From Lelliottia sp. WAP21 (lineage in GTDB: Bacteria > Pseudomonadota > Gammaproteobacteria > Enterobacterales > Enterobacteriaceae): DNA of 64,000 bases. The notes beneath the pieces were generated by a model that was not told where the DNA came from, searched no databases, and saw only the letters and a list, made by a program, of their open reading frames with translations. Each line of letters begins with the position of its first letter. Positions within the stretch are counted from its first letter, which is position 1. Made by a program: the position numbers and the translations under genes. The stretch covers positions 434,001 to 498,000 of the forward strand of contig NZ_JAIWPG020000004.1 in NCBI RefSeq assembly GCF_020532665.2, given 5' to 3'. Below, piece after piece: positions 40,236 to 50,465 of the stretch.

Positions 40236-40715
40236 ATGTTTTTAAGTCAGGAAGATTTTGCCACGGTTGTGCGATCGACCCCGCTGATTTCCATCGATTT
40301 AATCGTGGAAAACGAGCGTGGGGAGTACCTGCTCGGACGTCGAACCAACCGTCCCGCACAGGGATACTGGTTCGTTCCCGGTGGGCGCGTTCTGAAGGAT
40401 GAGAAGCTGGAGTCGGCTTTCGAACGCCTGACTCAGGCAGAGCTGGGCTTGTGTCTGCCGATGGCAGCCGGGCAGTTCTACGGCGTCTGGCAGCACTTCT
40501 ATGACGATAACTTTTCCGGTAACGATTTCACCACCCATTACGTGGTGCTCGGTTTTCATCTGAAGGTGAATCAGGCAGACCTGCGTCTGCCTGACGCACA
40601 ACACGATGACTATCGCTGGCTCACGCCGGATGCGCTTCTGGCAAGCGATCGTGTGCACGACAACAGTCGAGCCTACTTCCTTGCTGATCGTCAGGCCGGA
40701 GTACCGGGACTATGA
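40236..40715 (+). CDS. gmm: GDP-mannose mannosyl hydrolase (Nudix)
   Basis: 159 residues from the ATG at 40236 ([12 protein letters not shown]); the open frame extends into fcl, which is not the start. A modified Nudix box, [18 protein letters not shown], is present, lacking one Glu of the standard box, as in other GDP-mannose hydrolases (also called nudD, wcaH). It splits GDP-mannose or GDP-glucose to sugar and GDP and may limit GDP-sugar pools for colanic acid. Overlaps wcaI by four bases. Confidence 0.95.
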   Translation: MFLSQEDFATVVRSTPLISIDLIVENERGEYLLGRRTNRPAQGYWFVPGGRVLKDEKLESAFERLTQAELGLCLPMAAGQFYGVWQHFYDDNFSGNDFTTHYVVLGFHLKVNQADLRLPDAQHDDYRWLTPDALLASDRVHDNSRAYFLADRQAGVPGL

Positions 40716-41935
40716 AGATCCTCGTTTACGGAATCAACTATTCCCCGGAGCTGACCGGCATCGGCAAGTATACCGGTGAAATGGTGGAATGGATGGCCAG
40801 TCAGGGTCACGAGGTGCGGGTCATTACGGCCCCGCCTTACTACCCGGAGTGGAAAGTCGGTGAAAAGTATTCCAGCTGGCGCTATCGCCGTGAAGTGGGC
40901 AATGCCACCGTCTGGCGCTGCCCCCTTTACGTGCCGAAGCAGCCTTCGACGCTGAAACGTCTGATTCACCTGGGCAGCTTTGCCCTGAGCAGTTTCTTTC
41001 CGCTGATGGCGCAGCGACGCTGGAAGCCGGATCGCATCATCGGCGTGGTTCCGACGCTGTTTTGTACCCCGGGGATGCGTCTGCTGGGAAAACTGTCTGG
41101 CGCACGTACATTGCTGCACATTCAGGATTATGAAGTGGATGCCATGCTCGGTCTGGGAATGGCCGGAAAAGGGAAGGGCGGCAAAGTCGCGAAGCTTGCC
41201 AGTGCGTTTGAACGCAACGGCCTGCACAACGTGGATTATGTCTCGACCATTTCACGTTCAATGATGAACAAAGCGCAGGAGAAAGGCGTCGCGGCACAGA
41301 AGCTGATCTTCTTCCCGAACTGGTCTGAAGTGGCTCGTTTCCGCGACGTTGAAGCGCGTGATGCCGCAGCGCTGCGTGCTCAACTGGGATTGCCGGAGGA
41401 TCAAAAAATCATCCTTTACTCGGGCAATATCGGGGAAAAGCAGGGGCTGGAAAGCGTTATCGACGCGGCGGCGCAGCTGAGTCACCAGGCGTGGATGTTC
41501 GTGATTGTCGGGCAGGGCGGCGGGAAAGCGCGACTGGAAAAAATGGTCAGCGACCGTGGCCTGAAGAATGTGAAATTTTTCCCGCTACAGTCCTATGACG
41601 CACTGCCTGCGCTGCTGAAGATGGGCGATTGCCATCTCGTCGTACAGAAACGCGGTGCCGCGGATGCGGTACTGCCGTCTAAATTGACCAACATTTTGGC
41701 CGTCGGCGGCAATGCGGTGATCACCGCAGAACCTGAGACTGAACTGGGCCAGCTGTGTGACCGTTACCCGGGCATCGCCGTTTGCGTTGAGCCCGAATCG
41801 GTATCCGCGCTGGTCGCCGGAATTGAACAGGCACTCGTCATGCCAAAACAGAACACGGTGGCACGTGAATATGCCGAACGCACGCTCGAAAAAGAGAACG
41901 TGCTTAGCCAATTTATTGCAGATATACGGGGATAA
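40712..41935 (+). CDS. wcaI: Colanic acid glycosyltransferase WcaI (GT4)
   Basis: 407 residues. GT-B/GT4: N-terminal [23 protein letters not shown] and C-terminal nucleotide-sugar site with [14 protein letters not shown] and a late region [18 protein letters not shown]. In E. coli WcaI is reported to add the first fucose to the glucosyl-lipid made by WcaJ. It precedes manC by two bases. Confidence 0.94.
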   Translation: MKILVYGINYSPELTGIGKYTGEMVEWMASQGHEVRVITAPPYYPEWKVGEKYSSWRYRREVGNATVWRCPLYVPKQPSTLKRLIHLGSFALSSFFPLMAQRRWKPDRIIGVVPTLFCTPGMRLLGKLSGARTLLHIQDYEVDAMLGLGMAGKGKGGKVAKLASAFERNGLHNVDYVSTISRSMMNKAQEKGVAAQKLIFFPNWSEVARFRDVEARDAAALRAQLGLPEDQKIILYSGNIGEKQGLESVIDAAAQLSHQAWMFVIVGQGGGKARLEKMVSDRGLKNVKFFPLQSYDALPALLKMGDCHLVVQKRGAADAVLPSKLTNILAVGGNAVITAEPETELGQLCDRYPGIAVCVEPESVSALVAGIEQALVMPKQNTVAREYAERTLEKENVLSQFIADIRG

Positions 41936-41937
41936 TC

Positions 41938-43374
41938 ATGAGTCAGAATAAATTGTATCCGGTCGTTATGGCTGGTGGCTCAGGAAGTCGGTTGTGGCCG
42001 CTGTCCCGCGTGCTCTATCCAAAACAGTTCCTCTGCCTGAAAGGGGAGCTGACCATGCTGCAAACGACGGTGAATCGTCTGAACGGCGTGGAGTGCGAAA
42101 GCCCGGTCGTCATTTGTAACGAGCAGCACCGTTTTATTGTTGCCGAACAACTTCGCCAGCTGAACAAGCTGACGGAAAACATCATTCTTGAGCCTGCGGG
42201 CCGTAATACCGCGCCGGCGATTGCCCTGGCGGCGCTGGCGGCGAAACGCAGCAGCCCGGATTGCGATCCGCTGTTGCTGGTGCTGGCAGCAGACCACGTG
42301 ATTCAGCAGGAAGACACCTTCCGCGACGCGGTTCGAGCGGCTATTCCCTATGCCGATAGCGGCAAGCTGGTCACCTTTGGTATCGTGCCCGACCTGCCTG
42401 AAACCGGCTATGGCTACATTCGTCGTGGCGATGTGGCGCCGGGTGTCGGCGACAGCGTGGCGTTCAACGTGGCGCAGTTCGTCGAGAAACCGAATCTCGA
42501 TACCGCACAGGCTTACGTGGCCAGCGGAGAGTATTACTGGAACAGCGGTATGTTCCTGTTCCGTGCCGGACGTTATCTGGAAGAGCTGCAAAAGTACCGT
42601 CCGGATATCCTCACCGCCTGCGAAAAAGCAATGGCCGTGGTCGACCCGGATCTGGACTTTATTCGCGTAGATGAAGCGTCGTTCCTGGCCTGCCCGGAAG
42701 AGTCCGTTGACTACGCGGTAATGGAACGAACGGCGGATGCGGTGGTGGTGCCTATGGACGCCGGCTGGAGCGACGTGGGCTCCTGGTCATCGTTATGGGA
42801 AATCAGCGCGCATACGCCTGAAGGCAATGTCCATCACGGCGACGTGATCAGCCACAAAACGGAAAACAGCTACGTGTATGCCGAATCCGGTCTGGTTACC
42901 ACCGTTGGCGTAAAAGATTTAGTTGTCGTGCAGACCAAAGATGCCGTGCTGATTGCCGACCGTAACGCGGTTCAGGACGTCAAAAAGGTGGTTGAGCAGA
43001 TCAAAGCCGAAGGGCGTCACGAACACCATATCCACCGCGAAGTCTATCGCCCCTGGGGCAAGTACGACTCCATCGACGCGGGCGATCGCTACCAGGTAAA
43101 ACGCATAACTGTGAAGCCGGGCGAAGGATTGTCGGTGCAAATGCATCATCATCGCGCCGAGCATTGGGTCGTGGTGGCGGGGACGGCAAAAGTGACCATC
43201 AATGGCGATATCAAACTGCTGGGTGAAAACGAATCCATCTACATCCCGTTGGGGGCGACCCACTGCCTGGAAAACCCGGGAAAAATTCCTCTCGATCTGA
43301 TTGAGGTGCGCTCCGGTTCGTATCTGGAAGAGGACGACATTGTCCGCTTCGAAGACCGTTACGGGCGGGTCTAG
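41938..43374 (+). CDS. manC: Mannose-1-phosphate guanylyltransferase
   Basis: 478 residues. N-terminal nucleotidyltransferase (about 1-290) with the pyrophosphorylase signature [13 protein letters not shown] at 12-24, and C-terminal cupin/isomerase-like domain (about 350-470) with W-G-x-Y and H-H-H-R-A-E-H-W. Makes GDP-mannose from Man-1-P and GTP. Named cpsB in the colanic acid operon. A 107-base gap separates it from manB. Confidence 0.97.
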   Translation: MSQNKLYPVVMAGGSGSRLWPLSRVLYPKQFLCLKGELTMLQTTVNRLNGVECESPVVICNEQHRFIVAEQLRQLNKLTENIILEPAGRNTAPAIALAALAAKRSSPDCDPLLLVLAADHVIQQEDTFRDAVRAAIPYADSGKLVTFGIVPDLPETGYGYIRRGDVAPGVGDSVAFNVAQFVEKPNLDTAQAYVASGEYYWNSGMFLFRAGRYLEELQKYRPDILTACEKAMAVVDPDLDFIRVDEASFLACPEESVDYAVMERTADAVVVPMDAGWSDVGSWSSLWEISAHTPEGNVHHGDVISHKTENSYVYAESGLVTTVGVKDLVVVQTKDAVLIADRNAVQDVKKVVEQIKAEGRHEHHIHREVYRPWGKYDSIDAGDRYQVKRITVKPGEGLSVQMHHHRAEHWVVVAGTAKVTINGDIKLLGENESIYIPLGATHCLENPGKIPLDLIEVRSGSYLEEDDIVRFEDRYGRV

Positions 43375-43481
43375 CGCCGGTTAATCCTGCCCGGTTGCGG
43401 GGTATTTACCGGGTCTACGAATGAAAAATAACTATGCCTGTGACACGGGCGGGCCGACTGTTGCCTGAAAAAGGGATCATC

Positions 43482-44852
43482 ATGGAAAAGTTAACCTGTT
43501 TTAAAGCTTATGACATTCGCGGCAAGCTGGGTGAAGAGCTGAACGAAGACATTGCGTGGCGCATTGGTCGCGCCTATGGCGAGTATCTGAAGCCAAAAAC
43601 GATCGTGCTGGGGGGCGACGTTCGCCTGACCAGCGCTACACTGAAAATGGCGCTGGCAAAAGGGCTGCAGGATGCGGGGGTGGACGTGCTTGATATCGGG
43701 CTGTCCGGTACCGAGGAGATCTACTTTGCCACGTTCCATCTGGGCGTGGACGGCGGCATCGAAGTGACCGCCAGCCATAATCCGATGGATTACAACGGTA
43801 TGAAGCTGGTGCGCGAAGGGGCTCGCCCTATCAGCGGCGATACCGGTCTGCGCGACGTGCAGCGCCTGGCGGAAGCCAACGACTTCCCGCCGGTGAACGA
43901 GGCAAAACGCGGCAGCTATAAGCAGATCGATCTGCGTAAAGAGTACATCGACCACCTGCTGGGTTATATCAACGTGGCAAACCTGAAGCCGCTGAAGCTG
44001 GTCATTAACTCCGGTAACGGCGCTGCCGGCCCGGTGGTGGATGCGCTGGAAGCGCGCTTTAACGCGCTGAACGTGCCGGTCACCTTCGTGAAAGTGCACA
44101 ACACGCCGGACGGTAACTTCCCGAACGGTATCCCCAATCCGCTGCTGCCGGAGTGTCGTGACGACACGCGCAACGCGGTGATTGAACACGGTGCCGATAT
44201 GGGTATCGCCTTTGACGGTGATTTTGACCGCTGCTTCCTGTTCGACGAAAAAGGGCAGTTCATCGAAGGCTATTACATTGTTGGCCTGCTGGCGGAAGCC
44301 TTCCTGGAGAAAAACCCGGGGGCGAAAATCATTCACGACCCGCGTCTGTCCTGGAACACGGTGGACGTAGTGCGTGCCGCCGGCGGCGAGCCGGTGATGT
44401 CGAAAACCGGTCACGCCTTCATTAAAGAGCGTATGCGCGAAGAAGACGCCATCTACGGCGGTGAGATGAGCGCTCACCATTACTTCCGTGATTTTGCCTA
44501 CTGTGACAGCGGGATGATCCCGTGGTTGCTGGTGACCGAGCTGCTGTGCCTGAAGGGCCAGACGCTGGGAGAACTGGTACGCGATCGCATGGCGGCGTTC
44601 CCGGCGAGCGGAGAAATCAACAGCAAGCTGGCGGCCCCGGCAGAGGCGATTGCCCGCGTGGAAGCGCATTTTGCCCCGAACGCACTGGAAATTGACCATA
44701 CCGACGGGATCAGCATGGCCTTCCCGGAATGGCGGTTTAATCTGCGTTCATCAAACACGGAGCCGGTGGTTCGTCTGAACGTCGAATCCCGTGCGGATGT
44801 CACGCTGATGGAGGCGCGAACGCAGGACATTCTGGCGCTGTTGAAACAGTAA
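43482..44852 (+). CDS. manB: Phosphomannomutase
   Basis: 456 residues from the ATG at 43482 ([14 protein letters not shown]), preceded by AAGGGAT. Phosphoserine site [11 protein letters not shown] near 97-107, metal loop DGDFDRCF near 243-250, sugar-binding GGEMSAHH, and phosphate-binding SSNTEPVVR near the C-terminus. Converts Man-6-P to Man-1-P for ManC. Also called cpsG. The whole active site is intact. Confidence 0.97.
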   Translation: MEKLTCFKAYDIRGKLGEELNEDIAWRIGRAYGEYLKPKTIVLGGDVRLTSATLKMALAKGLQDAGVDVLDIGLSGTEEIYFATFHLGVDGGIEVTASHNPMDYNGMKLVREGARPISGDTGLRDVQRLAEANDFPPVNEAKRGSYKQIDLRKEYIDHLLGYINVANLKPLKLVINSGNGAAGPVVDALEARFNALNVPVTFVKVHNTPDGNFPNGIPNPLLPECRDDTRNAVIEHGADMGIAFDGDFDRCFLFDEKGQFIEGYYIVGLLAEAFLEKNPGAKIIHDPRLSWNTVDVVRAAGGEPVMSKTGHAFIKERMREEDAIYGGEMSAHHYFRDFAYCDSGMIPWLLVTELLCLKGQTLGELVRDRMAAFPASGEINSKLAAPAEAIARVEAHFAPNALEIDHTDGISMAFPEWRFNLRSSNTEPVVRLNVESRADVTLMEARTQDILALLKQ

Positions 44853-44864
44853 CTCAGTTGGCCT

Positions 44865-44961
44865 TGCCCCTCACCCCGGCCCTCTTCTTAGAGGGCAAGG
44901 GAGAAAAGCCCGCACCGTGCAGTTCCCTCTCCCTTTGGGGAGAGGAGAGGGTGAGGGGACA
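44865..44961. repeat. GC-rich palindromic repeat pair, manB-wcaJ gap
   Basis: The outer arms CCCCTCACCC (44867-44876) and GGGTGAGGGG (44949-44958) are exact complements. Two inner hairpins, CCCTCTT...AGAGGGC and TCCCTCTCCC...GGGGAGAGG, lie between them. Related to the repeats at 32980-33023 and 47875-47910. Could be a REP-family element, an intra-operon attenuator, or both. Confidence 0.65.
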
Positions 44962-44985
44962 GGCTGAACATAAACAGGAACAACG

Positions 44986-46380
44986 ATGACGAATCTAAAA
45001 AAGCGCGAGCGAGCCAAAACGAATGCATCGTTAATCTCTATGGTGCAGCGTTTTTCTGACATCACCATCATGTTCGGTGGTCTGTGGGTTGTGTGCCAGC
45101 TGAGCGGGCTTTCGTTTTTATACATGCATTTGCTGATGGCACTCATCGCACTCGTGGTCTTCCAGATGATTGGCGGAATGACCGACTTTTACCGGTCATG
45201 GCGCGGTGTGAAAATTACCACTGAGCTGATGCTGTTACTGCAAAACTGGACGCTGAGCCTGATCTTCAGTGCCGGACTGGTGGCCTTTAGCAGTGATTTT
45301 GATAACAGTTTTGCCACCTATTTTAGCTGGTACCTGTTAACCAGCGTGGGGCTGGTCGTCTGCCGTTCGCTGATTCGCTTCGGTGCGGGATGGTTACGCA
45401 ACCGCGGCTACAACAAACGTTTTGTGGCGGTCGCCGGGGATTTACCGGTCGGACTGACGCTACTTGAGAGTTTCCGCAAAGAGCCCTGGCTCGGGCTGGA
45501 TGTGGTCGGGGTTTATCACGACGCGAAACCGGGCGGCGTGCCGTCTGAGTGGGCGGGGAACGTTGAACAACTGGTGGAAGATGCCCGTGCGGGCAAAATT
45601 CATAACGTCTATATCGCGATGCCAATGAGCGAAGAGGGTCACATCCGTAACCTGATGCGCGAACTGGCGGATACGACGTGTTCAGTCAGCCTTATTCCCG
45701 ACGTGTTCACCTTCAACATTTTGCATTCCCGCATTGAAGAGGTAAACGGGGTACCGGTGGTACCGCTGTATGACACGCCGCTTTCAGGCATCAACCGCGT
45801 GTTGAAGCGTCTGGAAGATATCGTGCTCTCTTCTTTGATTTTGCTGCTGATCTCCCCGGTGCTGTGCGGTATCGCGCTGGCGGTGAAAATGACCTCGCCG
45901 GGTCCGATTATCTTCCGCCAGACCCGCTACGGTATGGACGGTAAGCCGATCAAGGTGTGGAAATTCCGTTCGATGAAGGTGATGGAAAACGACAGCGTCG
46001 TTACCCAGGCCACCCAGAACGATCCGCGCGTCACCCGCGTCGGGAACTTCCTGCGCCGGACCTCGCTTGACGAGTTGCCGCAGTTTATCAACGTGCTCAC
46101 CGGCGGGATGTCCATTGTCGGGCCACGTCCGCACGCGGTGGCGCATAACGAACAGTATCGTGCGCTGATTGAAGGCTACATGCTGCGCCACAAGGTCAAG
46201 CCAGGGATTACCGGCTGGGCGCAAATCAACGGCTGGCGCGGTGAAACCGATACGCTGGAGAAAATGGAAAAACGTATTGAGTTCGATCTGGAGTACATCC
46301 GCGAGTGGAGCGTCTGGTTCGATATCAAAATCGTCTTCCTGACCATCTTTAAAGGCTTTGTGAACAAAGCAGCATATTAA
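44986..46380 (+). CDS. wcaJ: Undecaprenyl-phosphate glucose-1-phosphate transferase WcaJ
   Basis: 464 residues. Four or five membrane segments in the first 145 residues, a CoA-binding-like middle region (about 145-265), and a bacterial sugar transferase (PglC/WbaP-like) domain in the C-terminal 190 residues with KMTSPGPIIFRQTRYG, FRSMKV and RTSLDELPQFINVLTGGMS. It starts colanic acid by moving Glc-1-P from UDP-Glc to undecaprenyl phosphate in the inner membrane. Confidence 0.97.
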   Translation: MTNLKKRERAKTNASLISMVQRFSDITIMFGGLWVVCQLSGLSFLYMHLLMALIALVVFQMIGGMTDFYRSWRGVKITTELMLLLQNWTLSLIFSAGLVAFSSDFDNSFATYFSWYLLTSVGLVVCRSLIRFGAGWLRNRGYNKRFVAVAGDLPVGLTLLESFRKEPWLGLDVVGVYHDAKPGGVPSEWAGNVEQLVEDARAGKIHNVYIAMPMSEEGHIRNLMRELADTTCSVSLIPDVFTFNILHSRIEEVNGVPVVPLYDTPLSGINRVLKRLEDIVLSSLILLLISPVLCGIALAVKMTSPGPIIFRQTRYGMDGKPIKVWKFRSMKVMENDSVVTQATQNDPRVTRVGNFLRRTSLDELPQFINVLTGGMSIVGPRPHAVAHNEQYRALIEGYMLRHKVKPGITGWAQINGWRGETDTLEKMEKRIEFDLEYIREWSVWFDIKIVFLTIFKGFVNKAAY

Positions 46381-46389
46381 GGAACGGTC

Positions 46390-47868
46390 ATGAGTTTACG
46401 TGAAAAAACCATTAGCGGCGCAAAATGGTCGGCTATCGCCACGGTCATCATCATCGGCCTTGGGCTGGTACAGATGACCGTGCTGGCACGCATTATCGAT
46501 AATCACCAGTTTGGTCTGTTGACCGTCTCGCTGGTGATTATCGCCCTGGCCGATACGCTGTCGGACTTTGGTATAGCGAACTCGATTATCCAGCGTAAAG
46601 AGATCAGCCATCTGGAGCTGACCACGCTTTACTGGCTGAACGTGGGACTTGGGATCACCGTTTTTGCGGTGGTATTCCTGCTCAGTGATGCGATCGGTGA
46701 TGTGCTGAATAACCCGGATCTTGCCACGCTGATCCGCACGCTCTCTTTTGCCTTCGTGGTTATCCCACATGGACAGCAGTTCCGCGCCCTGATGCAAAAG
46801 GAGCTGGAGTTCAGCAAGATCGGCATGATCGAAACCAGCGCCGTGCTGGCGGGCTTCACCTTTACCGTGGTGAGCGCGCATTTCTGGCCGGTGGCGCTGA
46901 CGGCTATTCTCGGTTATCTGGTGAATACTGCCGTACGTACGCTGCTGTTCGGCTATTTTGGTCGCAAGATTTATCGCCCGGGCCTTCACTTCTCCCTGGC
47001 CTCCGTCTCCTCTAATTTGCGTTTTGGCGCGTGGCTGACGGCCGATAGCATCATTAACTACGTCAACACCAACCTTTCAACGCTGGTCCTGGCACGTATT
47101 CTCGGGGCGAGCGTCGCCGGGGGATACAACCTGGCCTACAACGTGGCTGTGGTGCCGCCGATGAAGCTCAATCCCATCATCACCCGCGTGTTGTTCCCGG
47201 CGTTCGCCAAAATTCAGGATGACACGGAAAAGCTGCGCGTGAACTTCTACAAGCTGCTGTCGGTGGTGGGGATTATCAACTTCCCGGCACTGCTGGGGCT
47301 GATGGTGGTTTCCAATAACTTTGTTCCACTGGTGTTCGGTGAAAAATGGCACAGCATTGTGCCGATCCTACAGCTGCTTTGCGTGGTTGGGCTGTTACGT
47401 TCGGTGGGCAACCCCATCGGGTCGTTGCTGATGGCGAAAGCACGCGTGGATATCAGCTTTAAGTTCAACGTATTTAAAACCTTCCTGTTCATTCCGGCCA
47501 TTGTGGTCGGCGGGCATATGGCGGGGGCGATTGGCGTGACGCTCGGCTTTTTACTGGTGCAGATCGTCAACACGGTGCTGAGCTATTTCGTGATGATTAA
47601 ACCGGTGCTCGGCTCCAGCTATCGCCAGTACATCCTGAGCCTGTGGCTGCCGTTTTACCTCTCGCTGCCCACGCTTGCCGTCAGCTACGGCCTGGGTATG
47701 GCGCTTGCCGGACATCTGTCGCTGGGCATGCTGCTTGCCGCGCAAATTGGCGCAGGCGCGCTGGCTTTTGTGGTGATGATTGTCCTGTCCCGCAATGCGC
47801 TGGTGGTTGAAATGAAACGCCAGTTTTGCCGTAACGAAAAAATGAAAACGCTGCTTCGCGCAGGCTAG
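46390..47868 (+). CDS. wzxC: Colanic acid flippase WzxC
   Basis: 492 residues with about 12-14 membrane helices, polysaccharide transporter (PST) family. Starts MSLREKTISGAKWSAIATV, as in E. coli. It flips the lipid-linked colanic acid unit to the periplasm for WcaD polymerisation. Ten bases after wcaJ; a palindromic repeat separates it from wcaK. Confidence 0.96.
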   Translation: MSLREKTISGAKWSAIATVIIIGLGLVQMTVLARIIDNHQFGLLTVSLVIIALADTLSDFGIANSIIQRKEISHLELTTLYWLNVGLGITVFAVVFLLSDAIGDVLNNPDLATLIRTLSFAFVVIPHGQQFRALMQKELEFSKIGMIETSAVLAGFTFTVVSAHFWPVALTAILGYLVNTAVRTLLFGYFGRKIYRPGLHFSLASVSSNLRFGAWLTADSIINYVNTNLSTLVLARILGASVAGGYNLAYNVAVVPPMKLNPIITRVLFPAFAKIQDDTEKLRVNFYKLLSVVGIINFPALLGLMVVSNNFVPLVFGEKWHSIVPILQLLCVVGLLRSVGNPIGSLLMAKARVDISFKFNVFKTFLFIPAIVVGGHMAGAIGVTLGFLLVQIVNTVLSYFVMIKPVLGSSYRQYILSLWLPFYLSLPTLAVSYGLGMALAGHLSLGMLLAAQIGAGALAFVVMIVLSRNALVVEMKRQFCRNEKMKTLLRAG

Positions 47869-47874
47869 CTATTT

Positions 47875-47910
47875 CTCCCTCTCCCATGCGAGAGGGCCGG
47901 GGTGAAGGCG
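47875..47910. repeat. GC-rich palindromic repeat, wzxC-wcaK gap
   Basis: CTCCCTCTCCC followed by GAGAGGGCCGGGGTGA forms a short hairpin closely related to the motifs at 44865-44961. Third copy of the pyrimidine-rich palindrome within one operon. Confidence 0.55.
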
Positions 47911-47954
47911 TCACAGCGCACCCAATGAATCCAGAACCCCTTTATGAGGTCATT

Positions 47955-49235
47955 ATGAAATTATTGATTCTTGGCAACCATACCTGCGGAAACCGTGGCG
48001 ACAGCGCCATTCTGCGCGGTTTACTGGATGCCATTAACACCCTTGCGCCAGAGACAGACGTGGATGTAATGAGCCGCTATCCGGTCAGCTCATCCTGGTT
48101 ATTAAACCGTCCGGTGATGGGCGATCCGTTATACAGCCAGATGAAGCAGCACAACAGCGCCGCAGGCGTAATGGGCCGCGTGAAAAAAGTCCTTCGCCGT
48201 CGCTATCAGCATCAGGTGCTGCTCTCCCGCGTGACCGACACCGGCAAGCTGCGCAATATCGCCATCGCCCAGGGCTTTACCGATTTTGTCCGTCTGCTGT
48301 CGGGCTACGACGCCATTATTCAGGTGGGCGGATCGTTCTTTGTCGATCTCTATGGCGTGCCGCAGTTTGAACACGCGCTCTGCACCTTTATGGCTAAAAA
48401 GCCGCTCTACATGATTGGCCATAGCGTCGGGCCATTCCAGGATCCGCAGTTTAATCAGCTGGCGAATTACGTGTTCGGCCACTGTGATGGGTTGATCCTG
48501 CGCGAGTCTGTCAGCCTGGATCTGATGAAACGCAGCAATATCGACACCTCAAAAGTGGAGCACGGTGTCGACACCGCCTGGCTGGTGGATCATCAGGTGA
48601 ATGATTTTGAAGCGAGCTATGCCGTGCAGCACTGGCTGAACGTGGCCGCGAAACAGAAAACGGTGGCGATTACCCTTCGCGAACTGGCGCCATTTGACAA
48701 GCGCCTGGGCACGACGCAGGCCGCCTACGAGCAGGCTTTTGCGGAGGTAGTTAACCGCGTGCTGGACAGCGGTTATCAGGTGCTGGCGCTGTCGACCTGC
48801 ACCGGTATCGACAGCTACAACAAAGACGACCGCATGGTGGCGTTAAACCTGGCGAAAATCGTTAACGATCCGTCGCGTTTCCACGTGGTGATGGACGAGC
48901 TTAACGATCTGGAGATGGGGAAACTGCTTTCGGCCTGCGATTTGACCGTCGGCACGCGCCTGCATTCGGCGATTATCTCCATGAACTTTGGTACCCCGGC
49001 CATTGCCATCAACTATGAACACAAATCGGCGGGCATTATGCAGCAGTTGGGCATGCCGGAGATGGCGGTGGATATCCGCCATCTGCTGGATGGATCGCTG
49101 GGCGCGATGGTTGGCGATACGCTGGGCCAGTTGCCGGCAATCAATGAACGTCTGGCGACGGCGGTGAAAGCCGAGCGGGAAAATGGCCTGAATATGGTGA
49201 AATCCGTCCTCGATCGCATCGGGGAGGGCAAATGA
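47955..49235 (+). CDS. wcaK: Colanic acid pyruvyl transferase WcaK
   Basis: 426 residues from the ATG at 47955 (MKLLILGNHTCGNRGD), with GAGGT upstream; the open frame extends 23 codons into the repeat, which is not the start. Polysaccharide pyruvyl transferase (CsaB/PssM-like) family, with GNRGDSAIL and the region GTRLHSAIISMNFGTPAIAI typical of the fold. Adds the pyruvyl ketal to the terminal galactose of colanic acid. Overlaps wcaL by four bases. Confidence 0.95.
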   Translation: MKLLILGNHTCGNRGDSAILRGLLDAINTLAPETDVDVMSRYPVSSSWLLNRPVMGDPLYSQMKQHNSAAGVMGRVKKVLRRRYQHQVLLSRVTDTGKLRNIAIAQGFTDFVRLLSGYDAIIQVGGSFFVDLYGVPQFEHALCTFMAKKPLYMIGHSVGPFQDPQFNQLANYVFGHCDGLILRESVSLDLMKRSNIDTSKVEHGVDTAWLVDHQVNDFEASYAVQHWLNVAAKQKTVAITLRELAPFDKRLGTTQAAYEQAFAEVVNRVLDSGYQVLALSTCTGIDSYNKDDRMVALNLAKIVNDPSRFHVVMDELNDLEMGKLLSACDLTVGTRLHSAIISMNFGTPAIAINYEHKSAGIMQQLGMPEMAVDIRHLLDGSLGAMVGDTLGQLPAINERLATAVKAERENGLNMVKSVLDRIGEGK

Positions 49236-50452
49236 AGATTGGTTTCTTCTTACTGAAATTTCCGCTCTCGTCTGAAACGTTTGTGCTGAACCAAATCACC
49301 GCGTTTATCGATATGGGATACGACGTGGAGATTATCGCCCTGCAAAAGGGCGATACGCAAAATACCCACGCCGCGTGGACGCAGTATGGCCTGGAAGCCA
49401 AAACACGCTGGTTGCAGCATGAACCGCAGGGGCGACTGGCGAAGCTGCGCTATCGTGCGACGAAGACGCTGTTTGGCCTGCATCGCACCTCCACGCTGAA
49501 GGCGTTGAATTTCTCTCGCTATGGCGATGAGGCGCGCAACTTGATTCTGTCGTCCATTTGCGGGCAAACGGCGCAGCCGTACACCGCAGATGTGTTTATC
49601 GCCCACTTCGGGCCGGCGGGCGTCACGGCGGCCAAACTGCGCGAACTTGGCGTGATAAACGGGAAAATCGCCACCATCTTCCACGGGATTGATATCTCCA
49701 GCCGGGAGGTCCTCAACCACTACACGCCGGAATACCAACAGCTGTTCCGCCGGGGCGACATCATGCTGCCCATCAGCGAGCTATGGGCGGGCCGGCTGAA
49801 AACCATGGGCTGCCCGAGTGAGAAAATCGCGGTATCGCGCATGGGCGTGGATATGGAACGCTTTACCCAACGTCCGGCGAAAGTGCCCGGTAAGACCTTA
49901 CAGATTATCTCCGTGGCGCGCCTGACGGAGAAAAAAGGGCTTCACGTCGCCATCGAAGCCTGCCGACAGCTGAAATCCCGCGGGGTCGACTTCCACTACC
50001 GCATTCTGGGCATCGGGCCGTGGGAGCGTCGCTTACGCACCTTGATCGAGCAGTATCAGCTGGAAGGTTACGTCGAGATGCCAGGTTTTAAACCCAGCCA
50101 CGAGGTCAAAGCCATGCTGGATGATGCCGATGTCTTCCTGTTGCCGTCGGTCACCGGGGCGGATGGCGATATGGAGGGGATTCCGGTTGCGCTGATGGAG
50201 GCGATGGCCGTGGGTATTCCGGTGGTCTCCACGCTGCACAGCGGCATTCCGGAGCTGATTGAACCGGAGCATTCCGGCTGGCTGGTGCCCGAGAACAACG
50301 CCCTGGCCCTGGCCGATCGTCTGGCGGCGTTCAGCGATATCGAACAGCAGGAGCTGATCCCTGTGCTGCGTAACGCGCGGCAAAAAGTCGAAACTGAATT
50401 TAACCAGCAGGTGATCAATCGCCAGCTCGCGACCCTGCTGCAAACGCTTTAA
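49232..50452 (+). CDS. wcaL: Colanic acid glycosyltransferase WcaL (GT4)
   Basis: 406 residues. GT-B fold; begins [21 protein letters not shown], with the C-terminal nucleotide-sugar motif [16 protein letters not shown] and E-x7-E in [20 protein letters not shown]. Proposed galactosyltransferase adding a late sugar before or after pyruvylation. Precedes wcaM by 13 bases. Confidence 0.94.
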   Translation: MKIGFFLLKFPLSSETFVLNQITAFIDMGYDVEIIALQKGDTQNTHAAWTQYGLEAKTRWLQHEPQGRLAKLRYRATKTLFGLHRTSTLKALNFSRYGDEARNLILSSICGQTAQPYTADVFIAHFGPAGVTAAKLRELGVINGKIATIFHGIDISSREVLNHYTPEYQQLFRRGDIMLPISELWAGRLKTMGCPSEKIAVSRMGVDMERFTQRPAKVPGKTLQIISVARLTEKKGLHVAIEACRQLKSRGVDFHYRILGIGPWERRLRTLIEQYQLEGYVEMPGFKPSHEVKAMLDDADVFLLPSVTGADGDMEGIPVALMEAMAVGIPVVSTLHSGIPELIEPEHSGWLVPENNALALADRLAAFSDIEQQELIPVLRNARQKVETEFNQQVINRQLATLLQTL

Positions 50453-50465
50453 AAGCCGAGGTTTT

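Noticed and set aside
43491-44699. 402-codon open frame opposite manB
   Set aside because: Antisense shadow of a conserved mutase gene, without ribosome-binding site or domain.
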